This document shows, piece after piece, positions 28,444-38,032 of a DNA stretch of 64,000 bases; within the stretch, counting starts at the first letter, position 1; every line of letters begins with the position of its first letter. The stretch is from Streptomyces sp. 35G-GA-8 (GTDB taxonomy: Bacteria; Actinomycetota; Actinomycetes; Streptomycetales; Streptomycetaceae): NCBI RefSeq assembly GCF_023534745.1, contig NZ_JAMHJQ010000015.1, positions 150,564 through 214,563 of the forward strand. Reading direction: 5' to 3'. The notes below the pieces were generated by a model. It searched no databases, was not told the origin of the DNA, and was given only the letters and a program-made list of their open reading frames with translations. Position numbers and translations under genes: made by a program.

Positions 28444-30552
28444 TCAAGGCCGCGGGATCTTCCACAGGTAGACGACATCATCGGGGCTCGCCGACGCGAC
28501 GAGCGTGCCGTCGGGGCTGAACGCCAGGTGCAGGACGTTCCAGTGGTTGCCCACCAGCCGGTACTTCAGCTCGTTCGCGGCCGTGTCCCAGAGATTGACC
28601 TCATTGCCGTTGAACACGGCGAGGGTGGAGTCGCGAGGGCCGTACTGCACGCTCTGGACCGGCACGCCGATCGTCTCGTCGACGGTGCCCGTCAAGCGAC
28701 CGTCGGAGGCGTTCCACAGCTCGACCGTCCGGTCCTTGGCGGCGGTGGCGATGGTTTTGCCGTCGGCGCTGTACGAGACGCCGTACGCCTCCTCAGCGCT
28801 GACGAGCTCCTCGCGCATCGTGTGCCGGGCCACATCCCAGAGCTGCGTGACGCCCTGGGAACTGGAGCTCCGGTCGCCGATGTAGCCAACCGTGGCCAGC
28901 GTCTTCCCGTCGCGACTGAACTCCACTTGCTTCGCCTGCATGTCGTCGTCGAGAACAGCGACCCGCTTGCCCAGGTCCGGGCCGGTCCTCGCGTTCCAGA
29001 GGTAGGCGCCGTCCACGCTCGCCGTGGCCAGAAGCCGGCCATCGGGACTGAACGCCACGCTGTTGAGGGTGTCCGAACCGTATTCGTCGGTGGTGATGGA
29101 GGCGACCTGCCGCCGCTGGGCCACATCCCACAGCGCCACGATGCTGCTGCCCGTTCCGGCGGCGAGCAGACTCCCGTCGGGACTGAAGGCCACCGCGGTC
29201 ACCGAGACCTCGGTGTCGCCGGGCGCGGGGCGCGGGGCCAGGGTCGCGCGGATCGTGCGGCGGGCCACGTCCCAGAGCCGCACCTTGCCGTCCTTGCTGC
29301 CCGTCGCGAGGGTCTTGCCGTCGGGGCTGAACGCCAAACCGTCCGGCCCCTTGCCCCGGGTATAGCCGCCGAGCTTGGCGGTCGGTGCCATCTCGGTGGG
29401 TGTGTCCTTGTCGGTGGAGTTGTCGGGCAGCAGTACGGCGATCAGTACGGCGACCACCGCCAGCACCCCGATCGCGCCCACCAGCGCCGGTACGGACATC
29501 TGCGGCATGTCCGTGAGGGGAACGGGCTGCGCGGGCTCGGGTACGGTCACGGCATCCGGCACCGGGCCTTGCCGCTGCGGTGCCGCAGCCGCAGCCGCGG
29601 TGGCGGCGTTGTGGAAGTCCGGTGCGGGGTCGACGACGGTCCGCTGCGGCGGTACGGCGGGGTCCGGCCGGTGAGTGCCGTCGGTACGGCACAGGCGGAT
29701 GACGTCGGCCAGGCCCGGCCGTTGGGCCGGGTCCTTCGCGAGGCAGCGAGCGGCCACGGTCCGGACGGGCTCGGGGCAGCCGTCGAGATCCGGTGCCTGT
29801 TCGAGGATGCGGTACAGCACACTGTGCCCGGTGCCGCCGAACGCGGGTCGCGCTGTGGCGGCGTACGCGGCGATGGCGCCGAGCGCGAAGACGTCGACGG
29901 CCTCGGTGAGGCTCTCGCCCCTGATGTACTCGGGCGCCATGTAGCCGGGCGTCCCGGCCAGCATGCCCGTACTCGTCACCGACGTGACGTCCGCCGCCCG
30001 GGCGATGCCGAAGTCGATGACCTTGGGGCCGTCGGCGCTGAGGAGGATGTTGGAGGGCTTCAGATCGCGGTGGATCACCCCGGCCGCATGGATGGACTGC
30101 AGTGCCTCGGCCACCTGCGCCGTCAGTGCCAGCACCTCCTCCACCGCCAGCGGCCCCCGCGCGGCCACCGCGTCGTGCAGCGCCGGCCCCGGCACGTAGG
30201 CCGTGGCCAGCCACGGTTCGCCGGCGCCCAGATCCGCGTCCACGACCGGCACGGTGTAGAGGCCCTGCACCCGCCGAGCCGCGGACACCTCCTGCTCGAA
30301 CCGCTTGCGGAACGACGCGTCGGCCGCGTACTCGCGATGCACGACCTTGACCGCCACCGCGCTGCCGGCCGGGGTGCGCGCCAGGTAGACCCGGCCCATG
30401 CCGCCCGCACCGAGCAGGCCCTCCAGCCGGTACGGGCCCGCGGTGACCGGATCGCCGGATCCCAGCGGGTGGACCGGCGGTGGATCGGCCGGCCACCCCG
30501 GGGCGCCGACCGGATGCGGAACCGCCCGCGGGCCATGGTCCGGTTGGGACAT
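28444..30552 (-). CDS. Ser/Thr protein kinase with transmembrane helix and seven-bladed WD40 domain
   Basis: 702 residues from the ATG of MSQPDHGPR. The kinase domain is intact: GAGGMGRVY loop, Lys69 (AVKV), HRDLKPSN with Asp163, DFGIARA at 180-186 and GTPGYMAPEYI. A single hydrophobic helix lies at about 355-378 (ALVGAIGVLAVVAVLIAVLL). From about 400 to the end are seven WD-like repeats (FSPDGKTLATGS...LWD pattern), enough for one closed propeller outside the membrane. Such PknB-like kinases with sensor propellers are common in Streptomyces; the ligand is unknown. Confidence 0.93.
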   Translation of the reverse strand: MSQPDHGPRAVPHPVGAPGWPADPPPVHPLGSGDPVTAGPYRLEGLLGAGGMGRVYLARTPAGSAVAVKVVHREYAADASFRKRFEQEVSAARRVQGLYTVPVVDADLGAGEPWLATAYVPGPALHDAVAARGPLAVEEVLALTAQVAEALQSIHAAGVIHRDLKPSNILLSADGPKVIDFGIARAADVTSVTSTGMLAGTPGYMAPEYIRGESLTEAVDVFALGAIAAYAATARPAFGGTGHSVLYRILEQAPDLDGCPEPVRTVAARCLAKDPAQRPGLADVIRLCRTDGTHRPDPAVPPQRTVVDPAPDFHNAATAAAAAAPQRQGPVPDAVTVPEPAQPVPLTDMPQMSVPALVGAIGVLAVVAVLIAVLLPDNSTDKDTPTEMAPTAKLGGYTRGKGPDGLAFSPDGKTLATGSKDGKVRLWDVARRTIRATLAPRPAPGDTEVSVTAVAFSPDGSLLAAGTGSSIVALWDVAQRRQVASITTDEYGSDTLNSVAFSPDGRLLATASVDGAYLWNARTGPDLGKRVAVLDDDMQAKQVEFSRDGKTLATVGYIGDRSSSSQGVTQLWDVARHTMREELVSAEEAYGVSYSADGKTIATAAKDRTVELWNASDGRLTGTVDETIGVPVQSVQYGPRDSTLAVFNGNEVNLWDTAANELKYRLVGNHWNVLHLAFSPDGTLVASASPDDVVYLWKIPRP

Positions 30553-30941
30553 GCCGACTGTCACCCCTAGCTGATCGTGCCTGCGCCAGCGCGGGCAGCC
30601 GCCTCGTACGAGGACACGGCACAACGCGCCCTCGCCGTACGCAAACCGGCGCTCCATCGAGGCCCGCGCTGGTTCGGGCGTCAGCGTAATGGAGCCCCGG
30701 CCGAGGCGTCTGTCCCGGTCCTGTCACAAGCGGGACCGCCTCGCGGGCGCCGGCTGACGACGTCCCGGCCACCGACCTGCGGCACCCGGCCGCGCCGGCG
30801 ACCGCCGCCGGCATCCCCGATCCCGACTCGGACGCGCCCGCGACCTGGACAGCCTGACGACCGGAGCACACCACGAAGGCCCGCCCCCTCCTCGCGGGGG
30901 GGGCGGGCCTTCGTCCTGTCCAGGCTGCCGGGACCTTACGG
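30553..30941. other. Intergenic region between kinase and hflX
   Basis: 389 bases. The 3' end is the hflX terminator. The middle has an open plus-strand stretch with high GC third positions ending at about 30858 (coding for a ...TDLRHPAAPATAAG...-like peptide), but it has no start, no ribosome site and no recognised family. It may be a decayed gene remnant; I do not call a gene. Confidence 0.4.
30875..30912 (-). terminator. Terminator of hflX
   Basis: A perfect 13-bp stem (30875-30887 with 30900-30912) and a 12-base loop lie about 30 bases downstream of the minus-strand hflX stop. Confidence 0.8.
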
Positions 30942-32432
30942 TCAGCGGGCCACCGGCACATACGGGCTGAGCGCGGCTGCCAGCTCCTCGTGGACACGCG
31001 CCTTGACCACCGTGCCCTCCGGGGTGTGTTCCTCGGAGAGCACCTCGCCCTCGGCATGGATCCGGGAGACCAGCGCGCCTTCCGTGTACGGGAGAAGCGC
31101 CTCGACCTCGACCTCGGGCCGGGGCAGCTCCTCGTCGATGAGCGCGAGCAGCTCGGCGATCCCCTGGCCCGTACGCGCCGAGACCGCGATCGCGTACCGC
31201 TCCGCGCGCAGCAGCCGCTGGAGCACCAGCGGATCGGCCGCGTCGGCCTTGTTGATCACCACGATCTCGCGTACGTCCACCGCGCCCACATCGCGGATCA
31301 CCTCGCGCACGGCGGCCAGCTGCTCCTCCGGCGCGGGGTGCGAGCCGTCCACCACATGCACGATCAGATCGGAGTCACCGACCTCTTCCATCGTGGAGCG
31401 GAACGCCTCGACGAGGTGGTGCGGAAGATGCCGGACGAACCCGACCGTGTCGGCCAGGGTGTAGATCCGGCCGCTCGGGGTCTCGGCCCGGCGCACGGTC
31501 GGGTCGAGGGTGGCGAACAGCGCGTTCTCCACCAGCACGCCCGCGCCGGTGAGCCGGTTGAGCAGGGACGACTTGCCCGCGTTGGTGTATCCGGCGATCG
31601 CGACCGACGGCACCTTGTTGCGCCGCCGCTCCTGCCGCTTGATCTCGCGGCCGGTCTTCATGTCCGCGATCTCCCGGCGCATCTTCGCCATCTTCTCGCG
31701 GATACGCCGCCGGTCCGTCTCGATCTTGGTCTCACCGGGACCGCGGGTGGCCATGCCGCCACCGCCGCCGCCACCCATCTGACGGGACAGCGACTGACCC
31801 CAGCCGCGCAGCCGCGGCAGCATGTACTGCATCTGCGCCAGCGCGACCTGCGCCTTGCCCTCACGGGACTTGGCGTGCTGGGCGAAGATGTCCAGGATCA
31901 GGGCCGTACGGTCGACCACCTTGACCTTGACGACATCTTCGAGATGGATCAGCTGGCCGGGGCTCAGCTCACCGTCGCAGACGACGGTGTCGGCGCCGCT
32001 CTCCAGCACGATGTCCCGCAGCTCGTGGGCCTTGCCGGAGCCGATGTACGTGGCCGGATCGGGCTTGTCACGCCGCTGGATCACGCCGTCGAGCACCAGC
32101 GCGCCCGCCGTCTCGGCGAGCGCCGCCAGCTCCGCGAGCGAGTTCTCGGCGTCCCGCACGGTCCCCGAGGTCCACACGCCCACCAGCACCACGCGCTCCA
32201 GGCGCAGCTGCCGGTACTCGACCTCGGTGACATCTTCCAGCTCGGTGGAGAGGCCCACCACACGCCGTAGCGCCGCGCGCTCGGAGCGGTCGAACTGATC
32301 GCCGTCCCGGTCTCCGTCGATCTCTTGGCTCCAGGCGACGTCCTCTTCCATCAGGGCATCGGCCCGAAGGCTTTCGGTGCGGTGGTCCGCGAAGCGCTGC
32401 GCGTCCTGGGAAGGGGAGGAAGAGGAGGTCAT
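30942..32432 (-). CDS. hflX: Ribosome-associated GTPase HflX
   Basis: 496 residues from an ATG with AAGGAT upstream. HflX splits stalled or inactive 70S ribosomes. The N-terminal HflX domain (VVLVGVWTSGT, DPATYIGSGKAHEL) is followed by the glycine-rich MGGGGGGGMATRGPGETKIETDRR stretch. The GTPase domain then shows GYTNAGKSS (G1), DPTVRR (G2 region), ADTVGFVRHLPH (G3) and NKAD (G4). The charged ~70-residue N-terminal extension is usual for actinobacteria. Confidence 0.96.
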   Translation of the reverse strand: MTSSSSPSQDAQRFADHRTESLRADALMEEDVAWSQEIDGDRDGDQFDRSERAALRRVVGLSTELEDVTEVEYRQLRLERVVLVGVWTSGTVRDAENSLAELAALAETAGALVLDGVIQRRDKPDPATYIGSGKAHELRDIVLESGADTVVCDGELSPGQLIHLEDVVKVKVVDRTALILDIFAQHAKSREGKAQVALAQMQYMLPRLRGWGQSLSRQMGGGGGGGMATRGPGETKIETDRRRIREKMAKMRREIADMKTGREIKRQERRRNKVPSVAIAGYTNAGKSSLLNRLTGAGVLVENALFATLDPTVRRAETPSGRIYTLADTVGFVRHLPHHLVEAFRSTMEEVGDSDLIVHVVDGSHPAPEEQLAAVREVIRDVGAVDVREIVVINKADAADPLVLQRLLRAERYAIAVSARTGQGIAELLALIDEELPRPEVEVEALLPYTEGALVSRIHAEGEVLSEEHTPEGTVVKARVHEELAAALSPYVPVAR

Positions 32433-32544
32433 TGGATCCTTACGTCGAGAGATTTCTGATACGTCGGTCACAACGCGTGACGGCGGAAAATGATTCCCGG
32501 CCGCGGTGCCGACACATCGATGGTGGCACGGTTCGGTCCGGCCG

Positions 32545-34080
32545 TCACTCCGGTTTCACGCTCTGTTCCCGGACCGTGCCCCCAGTGCCGTGGGGCATCC
32601 GGTGCGGCGCCCCGTACCGGTTCCGCGGCGCGTTCTGGTTCCTGGCCGGTGCCTCGGAGCGCCAGTCGGGGTGGCCGGGCATCGGCGGAGTCTTCTGCCG
32701 GTACAGCCACGCCTTGAAGAACGCGGAGAGATCGCGCCCCGCGGTGGACGACGCGAGCTCGATGAAGTCGGTCGTGGCCGCCGTCCCGTCCCGGTGGATC
32801 CGTACCCAGTCACGCTCCAGACGCGCGAAGGCCGTCTCGCCGATCTCGTGCCGCAGCGCGTAGAGCACCAGGGCGCTGCCGTCGTACATCACCGGCCGGA
32901 ACAGGCTGATCGGCTGCCCCGCGACCGGCGGCTTCGGGGCCGCCGGGGGGCCACCCACCGCCCGCCAGCCGTCGGACTGCCGGTACGCGTCCCGCATCCG
33001 GGTCTCCATCGACTTCCCGGCGTGCTCCTGCGCGTAGCGCATCTCGTACCAGGTGGCGTGCCCCTCGTTCAGCCAGAGGTCGGACCACCTGCGCGGGGAG
33101 ACGCTGTCGCCGAACCACTGGTGGGCCAGCTCATGGACCATGACCGAGTCGACGTACCACTCCGGGTATCCGGGCTCGGTGAACAGGGCCCGCTCGAAGA
33201 GCGAGAGGGTCTGTGTCTCCAGTTCGAAGCCGGTGTCGGCGGCCGCGACCAGCACACCGTAGTTCTCGAAGGGGTACGGCCCGACCTGCCGCTCCATCCA
33301 GCCGATCTGGTCCGGTGTCTTCTTGAGCCAGGGCTCCAGCTTCTGGCGGTCCGCGGCCGGCACCACGTCCCGTACGGGCAGTCCGCCGGGACCCTGGCGG
33401 CGCACCACGGCCGAGTCGCCGATGGAGACCTGGGCCAGTTCGGTGGCCATGGGGTGGCGGGTGCGGTAGATCCAGGTGGCGATCGCGCCCGCGCGTGCCC
33501 TGGCTTCCAGTACGCCGTTGGCCACGGCCGTCAGCCGCGAGGGCGCGGTGATCCGGAAGGTGAAGTAGGCCTTGTCGGCGGGGTGGTCGTTGCCGGGGAA
33601 GACGCGGTGCGCGGCGTCGGCCTGGTTGGTCATCGCCAGTCCGTCGGTGGTCCGTACCCAGCCGCCGACGTCGCCCGTCGGGTCGCTGGTGTGGCTGACG
33701 GTGATCCGCATCCGCGAGCCGTCCTCGACGGCGGCGGCCGGTGTGATCACCAGATCCTCGCCGGCTGTCGCGAAGCGCGCCGCGGCGCCGTTCACCTCGA
33801 CCGAGCGGACCTTTCCATGGGTGAAGTCGAGGTTGATCCGTTCCAGCCGCTGGGTCGCCTGCGCGTCGATCTTGGTGATGGCGTCCAGCGGTTTGCGGTT
33901 GTCTCCGCCATAGGTGAAGTCGAGGTCGTAGCTGAGCACGTCGTAGCCGGGGTTGCCGAGCTGGGGGAAGAGCGGGTCGCCGATACCGAGCGGTTGGGGG
34001 GCGGGCAGGGTCGCGGCGACGAGGGTGACCGAGGCGGCGGCCAGCAGGGCGGCGCGCAGTCGGCGGTGGGTGAGGAGCAT
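32545..34080 (-). CDS. Secreted M1-family metallopeptidase
   Basis: 511 residues. The N-terminus (LTHRRLRAALLAAASVTLVAAT) is a signal peptide. The gluzincin zinc site is complete: His316 and His320 in HELAHQWFGD and Glu339 in LWLNEGHA. The substrate-binding GxMEN motif of classical M1 aminopeptidases is replaced by FENYGVL, so exopeptidase specificity may differ. The C-terminal ~45 residues are Arg/Asn/Pro-rich. It lies downstream of rshA and upstream of hflX on the same strand. Confidence 0.9.
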   Translation of the reverse strand: MLLTHRRLRAALLAAASVTLVAATLPAPQPLGIGDPLFPQLGNPGYDVLSYDLDFTYGGDNRKPLDAITKIDAQATQRLERINLDFTHGKVRSVEVNGAAARFATAGEDLVITPAAAVEDGSRMRITVSHTSDPTGDVGGWVRTTDGLAMTNQADAAHRVFPGNDHPADKAYFTFRITAPSRLTAVANGVLEARARAGAIATWIYRTRHPMATELAQVSIGDSAVVRRQGPGGLPVRDVVPAADRQKLEPWLKKTPDQIGWMERQVGPYPFENYGVLVAAADTGFELETQTLSLFERALFTEPGYPEWYVDSVMVHELAHQWFGDSVSPRRWSDLWLNEGHATWYEMRYAQEHAGKSMETRMRDAYRQSDGWRAVGGPPAAPKPPVAGQPISLFRPVMYDGSALVLYALRHEIGETAFARLERDWVRIHRDGTAATTDFIELASSTAGRDLSAFFKAWLYRQKTPPMPGHPDWRSEAPARNQNAPRNRYGAPHRMPHGTGGTVREQSVKPE

Positions 34081-34215
34081 GATCCACGGCTACCAGCGCC
34101 TCCCCGGCGCACCGCGACGGCGCGCTCCGCACCCACCCGAAAGGGGCAGGTCAGAGCGCGGACACAGGCCGGATGCCAGGCGGCGCGCGGTTGACGAGGC
34201 CGCCCGGCGGAACGG

Positions 34216-36366
34216 TCAGGCGGTCGCCGGATGCTGGGCGCGGCTGACGTCGTACACCCCCGGTACATCGCGCATCGCCCGCATCAGACCGGGCAGGCCC
34301 GCCGCGTCGGGCAGCTCCAGCGTGTACGTGTGCCGTACGCGCTGCTCGCTTGGCGGCTCCACGGTGGCCGCGACGATCGCGGCGCCCGCCGTGGCGATGG
34401 CTTCCGTGAGATCGGCGAGCAGCCGTGGCCGCCCGAAGGACTCGGCGTACAGCGTGACCCGGCACTCCGGGGCGTCTCCCCAGCTCACCGCGACGGGCGC
34501 GCGGTCGAGGGCCCGCATCCGTTCCACCGCCCGGCACTCCTGCCGGTGGACGGTGACCACACCGCCACGCACCGCGAAACCGGTGACGGCGTCCGGCGGT
34601 ACGGGCGTACAGCAGCCCGCCAGCCGGACCGTCGCGCCCGGCAGGTCCACCACGGCGTTGGCGACGTCCCGCCGGCCCGCACTGACGGCGAGGGCCGCGC
34701 GGGGTGTGGCGGCGGGGAGTCCGACCGTTTCCGGATGCGCCGCGAGCCATCCCGTGATCGCGATCCGGGCGGCGGCGGTACGGGCATGGCTCAGCCACTC
34801 CGGGGAGGGCCCCGAGGCGGCGTCCCTGTCCAGCAGCAGCTGGACCGTGTCCCCGTCGCTCAGGACCGTGCTGAGCGTCGCCAGCCGGCCGTTGACGCGT
34901 GCCCCGAGGCAGCCGTGCGCGGCTTCGCCGTACTGCGCGTACGCGGCGTCCACGCAGGTCGCCCCGGCCGGGAGTCCGAGCATGCCGCCCTCGGCGCGGA
35001 AGACGGTGATCTCCCGGTCCTGGGCGAGGTCCGCGCGCAGCGTCGTCCAGAAGGTGTCCGGGTCGGGCGCCGCCTGCTGCCACTCCAGGAGCCGGGAGAG
35101 CCAGCCCGGCCTGGTCGGGTCGGCGCGCTCGCCGTCCCCCGGGTCCCCGGGGGACACCGGCGCGGCACCGGCCGGGGCGGTGGTCCCGGCTGCGGACCCC
35201 GTACCGTCCTGTGCTCCCCCGTTCTCGACGGACGCGTACGGATTACCGAGCGCGACCACCCCGGCCTCGGCGACCTTGTGCATCTGGTGCGTACGGATGA
35301 GGACTTCGGCGACCGCCCCGTCGGGACCCGCGACCGCGGTGTGCAGGGACTGGTACAGGTTGAACTTGGGTGCGGCGATGAAGTCCTTGAACTCGGAGAT
35401 GACCGGGGTGAAACAGGTGTGCAGCTCGCCGAGGACCGCGTAACAGTCGGCGTCCTCTGCGACGAGCACCAGCAGCCGGCCGAAGTCCGTGCCGCGCAGC
35501 TCGCCGCGTTTCAGCCCGGACCGGTGTACGGAGACGAAGTGCCGGGGCCGTACGAGGACTTCAGCGGCGATACCCGCCTCGCGCAGCACCCTCCTGACGT
35601 CCTCGGAGATCGCCGCGAGCGCGTCGCCCGCGGTGGCGTTCTCGGCGATCAGGGCACGGGTGTGCGCGTACTCCTCGGGATGGAGGATCGCGAAGACCAG
35701 GTCCTCCAGCTCGGTCTTGAGGGCCTGTACACCGAGGCGTTCGGCGAGCGGAATGAGGACGTCCCGGGTGACCTTGGCGATACGGGCCTGTTTCTCGGGG
35801 CGCATCACCCCGAGGGTCCGCATGTTGTGCAGCCGGTCCGCGAGCTTGATCGACATCACCCGGACATCGTTGCCAGTGGCGACGAGCATCTTGCGGAAGG
35901 TCTCGGGCTCGGCGGCGGCGCCGTAGTCGACCTTCTCCAGTTTGGTGACCCCGTCGACCAGATAGCAGACCTCGTCCCCGAACTCCGCGCGCACCTGGTC
36001 GAGCGTCACTTCGGTGTCCTCCACGGTGTCGTGGAGGAGAGAGGCCGTCAAGGTCGTGGTCTCGGCGCCCAGTTCGGCGAGGATCAGGGTCACGGCCAGC
36101 GGATGCGTGATGTACGGCTCGCCGCTCTTGCGGAACTGCCCGCGGTGCGAGGCCTCGGCGAGCACATACGCCTTGTGCAGCACACCGAGATCCGCGTCCG
36201 GATGGTGCGCGCGGTGGGCGTCCGCGACATGGCCCATGGCGTCGGGCAGCCTGTCCCTGGAGGTGGGACCGAGTAACGCGGCCCGGCCGATTCTGCGAAG
36301 GTCGATCCGGGCAAGGCCGCGTCTGCGACTCACCTGGGCACCAGGGTTGGTGGCCTCTGCACTCAT
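34216..36366 (-). CDS. rshA: RelA/SpoT-family (p)ppGpp enzyme, RshA-type
   Basis: 716 residues from the ATG preceded by GGAGGTG. The hydrolase HD domain is intact (His112-Asp113 in LLHDTVEDTEVT; LADRLHNMRTL with Asp177 and Asn181). The synthetase region is recognisable (EFKDFIAAPKFNLYQSLHTAV) but departs from the consensus at key places: the YDLxAxR catalytic stretch reads GTDFGRLLVLVAED, NGYQS is NLYQS, and EIQIRT is EVLIRT. TGS-like and C-terminal ACT (VTLYAESFGRPRLLADLTEAI) domains follow. This suggests hydrolase-dominant activity, which is inference. The symbol is by likely orthology to the S. coelicolor gene. Confidence 0.88.
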   Translation of the reverse strand: MSAEATNPGAQVSRRRGLARIDLRRIGRAALLGPTSRDRLPDAMGHVADAHRAHHPDADLGVLHKAYVLAEASHRGQFRKSGEPYITHPLAVTLILAELGAETTTLTASLLHDTVEDTEVTLDQVRAEFGDEVCYLVDGVTKLEKVDYGAAAEPETFRKMLVATGNDVRVMSIKLADRLHNMRTLGVMRPEKQARIAKVTRDVLIPLAERLGVQALKTELEDLVFAILHPEEYAHTRALIAENATAGDALAAISEDVRRVLREAGIAAEVLVRPRHFVSVHRSGLKRGELRGTDFGRLLVLVAEDADCYAVLGELHTCFTPVISEFKDFIAAPKFNLYQSLHTAVAGPDGAVAEVLIRTHQMHKVAEAGVVALGNPYASVENGGAQDGTGSAAGTTAPAGAAPVSPGDPGDGERADPTRPGWLSRLLEWQQAAPDPDTFWTTLRADLAQDREITVFRAEGGMLGLPAGATCVDAAYAQYGEAAHGCLGARVNGRLATLSTVLSDGDTVQLLLDRDAASGPSPEWLSHARTAAARIAITGWLAAHPETVGLPAATPRAALAVSAGRRDVANAVVDLPGATVRLAGCCTPVPPDAVTGFAVRGGVVTVHRQECRAVERMRALDRAPVAVSWGDAPECRVTLYAESFGRPRLLADLTEAIATAGAAIVAATVEPPSEQRVRHTYTLELPDAAGLPGLMRAMRDVPGVYDVSRAQHPATA

Positions 36367-36502
36367 GGGCACCTCCGGCAGCTTCGACCGGCGGTGAAGA
36401 GCAAGGGCGCCCTCCGGGCCGGTGCTTGATGCTATCGAGCCCACCACGTGGAGCAGTCCCGCTCTCGCCCGGCGTGAAACGGATCACCCATTCGAGCGAG
36501 CT

Positions 36503-37435
36503 TCAGACCGTGCGTGTTGCGAAGGCCGTTTCGAGCCAGGCCGGATCGAGATACCCCTCCGCGACGATGACGGCGGGGCCGGTCATCTCGATCTCGCCGT
36601 CCGGGTGTTCCGTGATGACGAGCCGTCCGCCGGGCAGATCCACGGTGTAGGCGACGGGGGCTCCGGTCACCGCGGGGTCGATGCCGTCCCTTCGGGCCGC
36701 GGCGACGGCCACGGCGCAGGCGCCCGTACCGCAGGAGCGGGTCTCGCCCGAGCCGCGCTCATGGACGCGCATGGCGACATGGCGCGGACCGCGGTCGACG
36801 ACGAATTCGACATTCACGCCGTCCGGGTAGACGGACGCGGGGCTGACGGGCGGCTCGGAGAACAGATTCCCCGCGTGCGCCAGCTCCTCCACGAACGCGA
36901 CCGCGTGCGGATTGCCCATGTTGACATTCCGTGCGGGCCACTCCCGGCCGCCGACGGCCACGGTCACCCCGTCGTCGGGAAGCACGGCACGCCCCATACG
37001 GACCGTGATGTCGCCGTCCTCGGCCCCGGTCACCGAGCGGCCCGCGCTCTTGGCGAGGTGCACGCGCTTCACCCCGCCGCGCGTGGCCACCGCCAGATCG
37101 CCCGCCGTCACATGGCCGGCGCGCTGGAGATAGCGGGCGAAGACCCGCACACCATTGCCGCACATCTCGGCGATGGATCCGTCGGCGTTGCGGTAGTCCA
37201 TGAACCACTCCGCCTCGCCGGCCATGGCGCGCGCCTCGGGGTGCGCGGCCGACCGTACGACATGCAGCAGCCCGTCGCCGCCGATGCCGGCCCTGCGGTC
37301 GCACAGAGCGGCGACGGCGTGGGCGGGCAGGTCGATGGCGTTGTCCGGGTCGGGGACGATCACGAAGTCGTTCTCGGTCCCGTGTCCCTTGAGGTAGGCG
37401 ACCGGCGCGGTCTGGAAGGTGCTCACGGGGTCCAT
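36503..37435 (-). CDS. dapF: Diaminopimelate epimerase
   Basis: 310 residues. It converts LL- to meso-diaminopimelate for lysine and peptidoglycan; LL-DAP is used in Streptomyces walls, so this serves mainly lysine. The two catalytic cysteines are in EMCGNGVRVF and SCGTGACAVAV, with GGDGLL and YRNADGSIAEMCGNG upstream. The start is ambiguous: the ATG (MDPVSTFQ) chosen here has a weak ribosome site, and a GTG three codons later or an upstream GTG are alternatives. Confidence 0.95.
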   Translation of the reverse strand: MDPVSTFQTAPVAYLKGHGTENDFVIVPDPDNAIDLPAHAVAALCDRRAGIGGDGLLHVVRSAAHPEARAMAGEAEWFMDYRNADGSIAEMCGNGVRVFARYLQRAGHVTAGDLAVATRGGVKRVHLAKSAGRSVTGAEDGDITVRMGRAVLPDDGVTVAVGGREWPARNVNMGNPHAVAFVEELAHAGNLFSEPPVSPASVYPDGVNVEFVVDRGPRHVAMRVHERGSGETRSCGTGACAVAVAAARRDGIDPAVTGAPVAYTVDLPGGRLVITEHPDGEIEMTGPAVIVAEGYLDPAWLETAFATRTV

Positions 37436-37469
37436 CGTACGAGCGGGGACCGACATCACCACCGCGCGG

Positions 37470-37907
37470 TCAGCGCAGCCGCGCGACCCGCCAGACGGCG
37501 AGGGCGACCAGGGCGGCGGCCACGGAGACGTACAGGGCGATGACGCGCCAGTCGGGGCGTTCGCCGGAGGCGCGGGTCGGCAGCCCCGGCCAGGTGTGGC
37601 CGACCCGGCGGGCGGCCATCATGGCCCAGCCCGCCGCGCAGCAGCTGATCAGCAGCCCCAGCATGGCGACGACCGCGCCGCCGTCCCCGGTGCCGAAGGC
37701 GAGGGGGAAGGCGAACATCAGCGAGCCGATCGCCGCGAGCCCCACGATCGGGGCGAGCTGCCAGATCCGCATCCGGCGCTGGGGACGCAGTTCGACCTCG
37801 ACCTCGGGGGTCGTGGTCTCGTCTTCAGGACCGTCGGGGCTCAGCCCCGGGGAGGCGTCCGGGATGTCCGGCGCCGTGGGTTCTCTGTCGCGAGGGCCGG
37901 CCTCCAT
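37470..37907 (-). CDS. Small membrane protein of unknown function
   Basis: 145 residues from an ATG with GGAGGG about ten bases upstream (a GTG two codons earlier is also possible). Residues 1-45 are acidic and Pro-rich. They are followed by three hydrophobic helices (IWQLAPIVGLAAIGSLMFAFPLAF, VVAMLGLLISCCAAGWAMMAA and VIALYVSVAAALVALAVW). It lies between miaA and dapF on the same strand and may be in one operon. I do not recognise the family. Confidence 0.7.
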   Translation of the reverse strand: MEAGPRDREPTAPDIPDASPGLSPDGPEDETTTPEVEVELRPQRRMRIWQLAPIVGLAAIGSLMFAFPLAFGTGDGGAVVAMLGLLISCCAAGWAMMAARRVGHTWPGLPTRASGERPDWRVIALYVSVAAALVALAVWRVARLR

Positions 37908-37937
37908 CGCCACGCGCCCTCCCCAATCGGACTTCAC

Positions 37938-37973
37938 TGGTCGATCGATGCCCGATGGTCGATCGATGCTCGA
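37938..37973. repeat. 18-bp tandem repeat, two copies
   Basis: Two consecutive copies of tggtcgatcgatgcccga, with one change in the second (t for c), lie just upstream of the small membrane protein gene. Each contains the palindromic stretch TCGATCGA. Confidence 0.7.
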
Positions 37974-38032
37974 TGATGGCACGCCCGGAGGTACCGCAAG
38001 GGCGCACGGAGCGTCCCGATGCCATCACGTGA

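Noticed and set aside
30577-30870. Open plus-strand reading frames after the kinase gene, with high GC third positions
   Set aside because: No start with ribosome site, no recognised motif, and overlaps between frames. Kept only as a possible remnant in the intergenic note.
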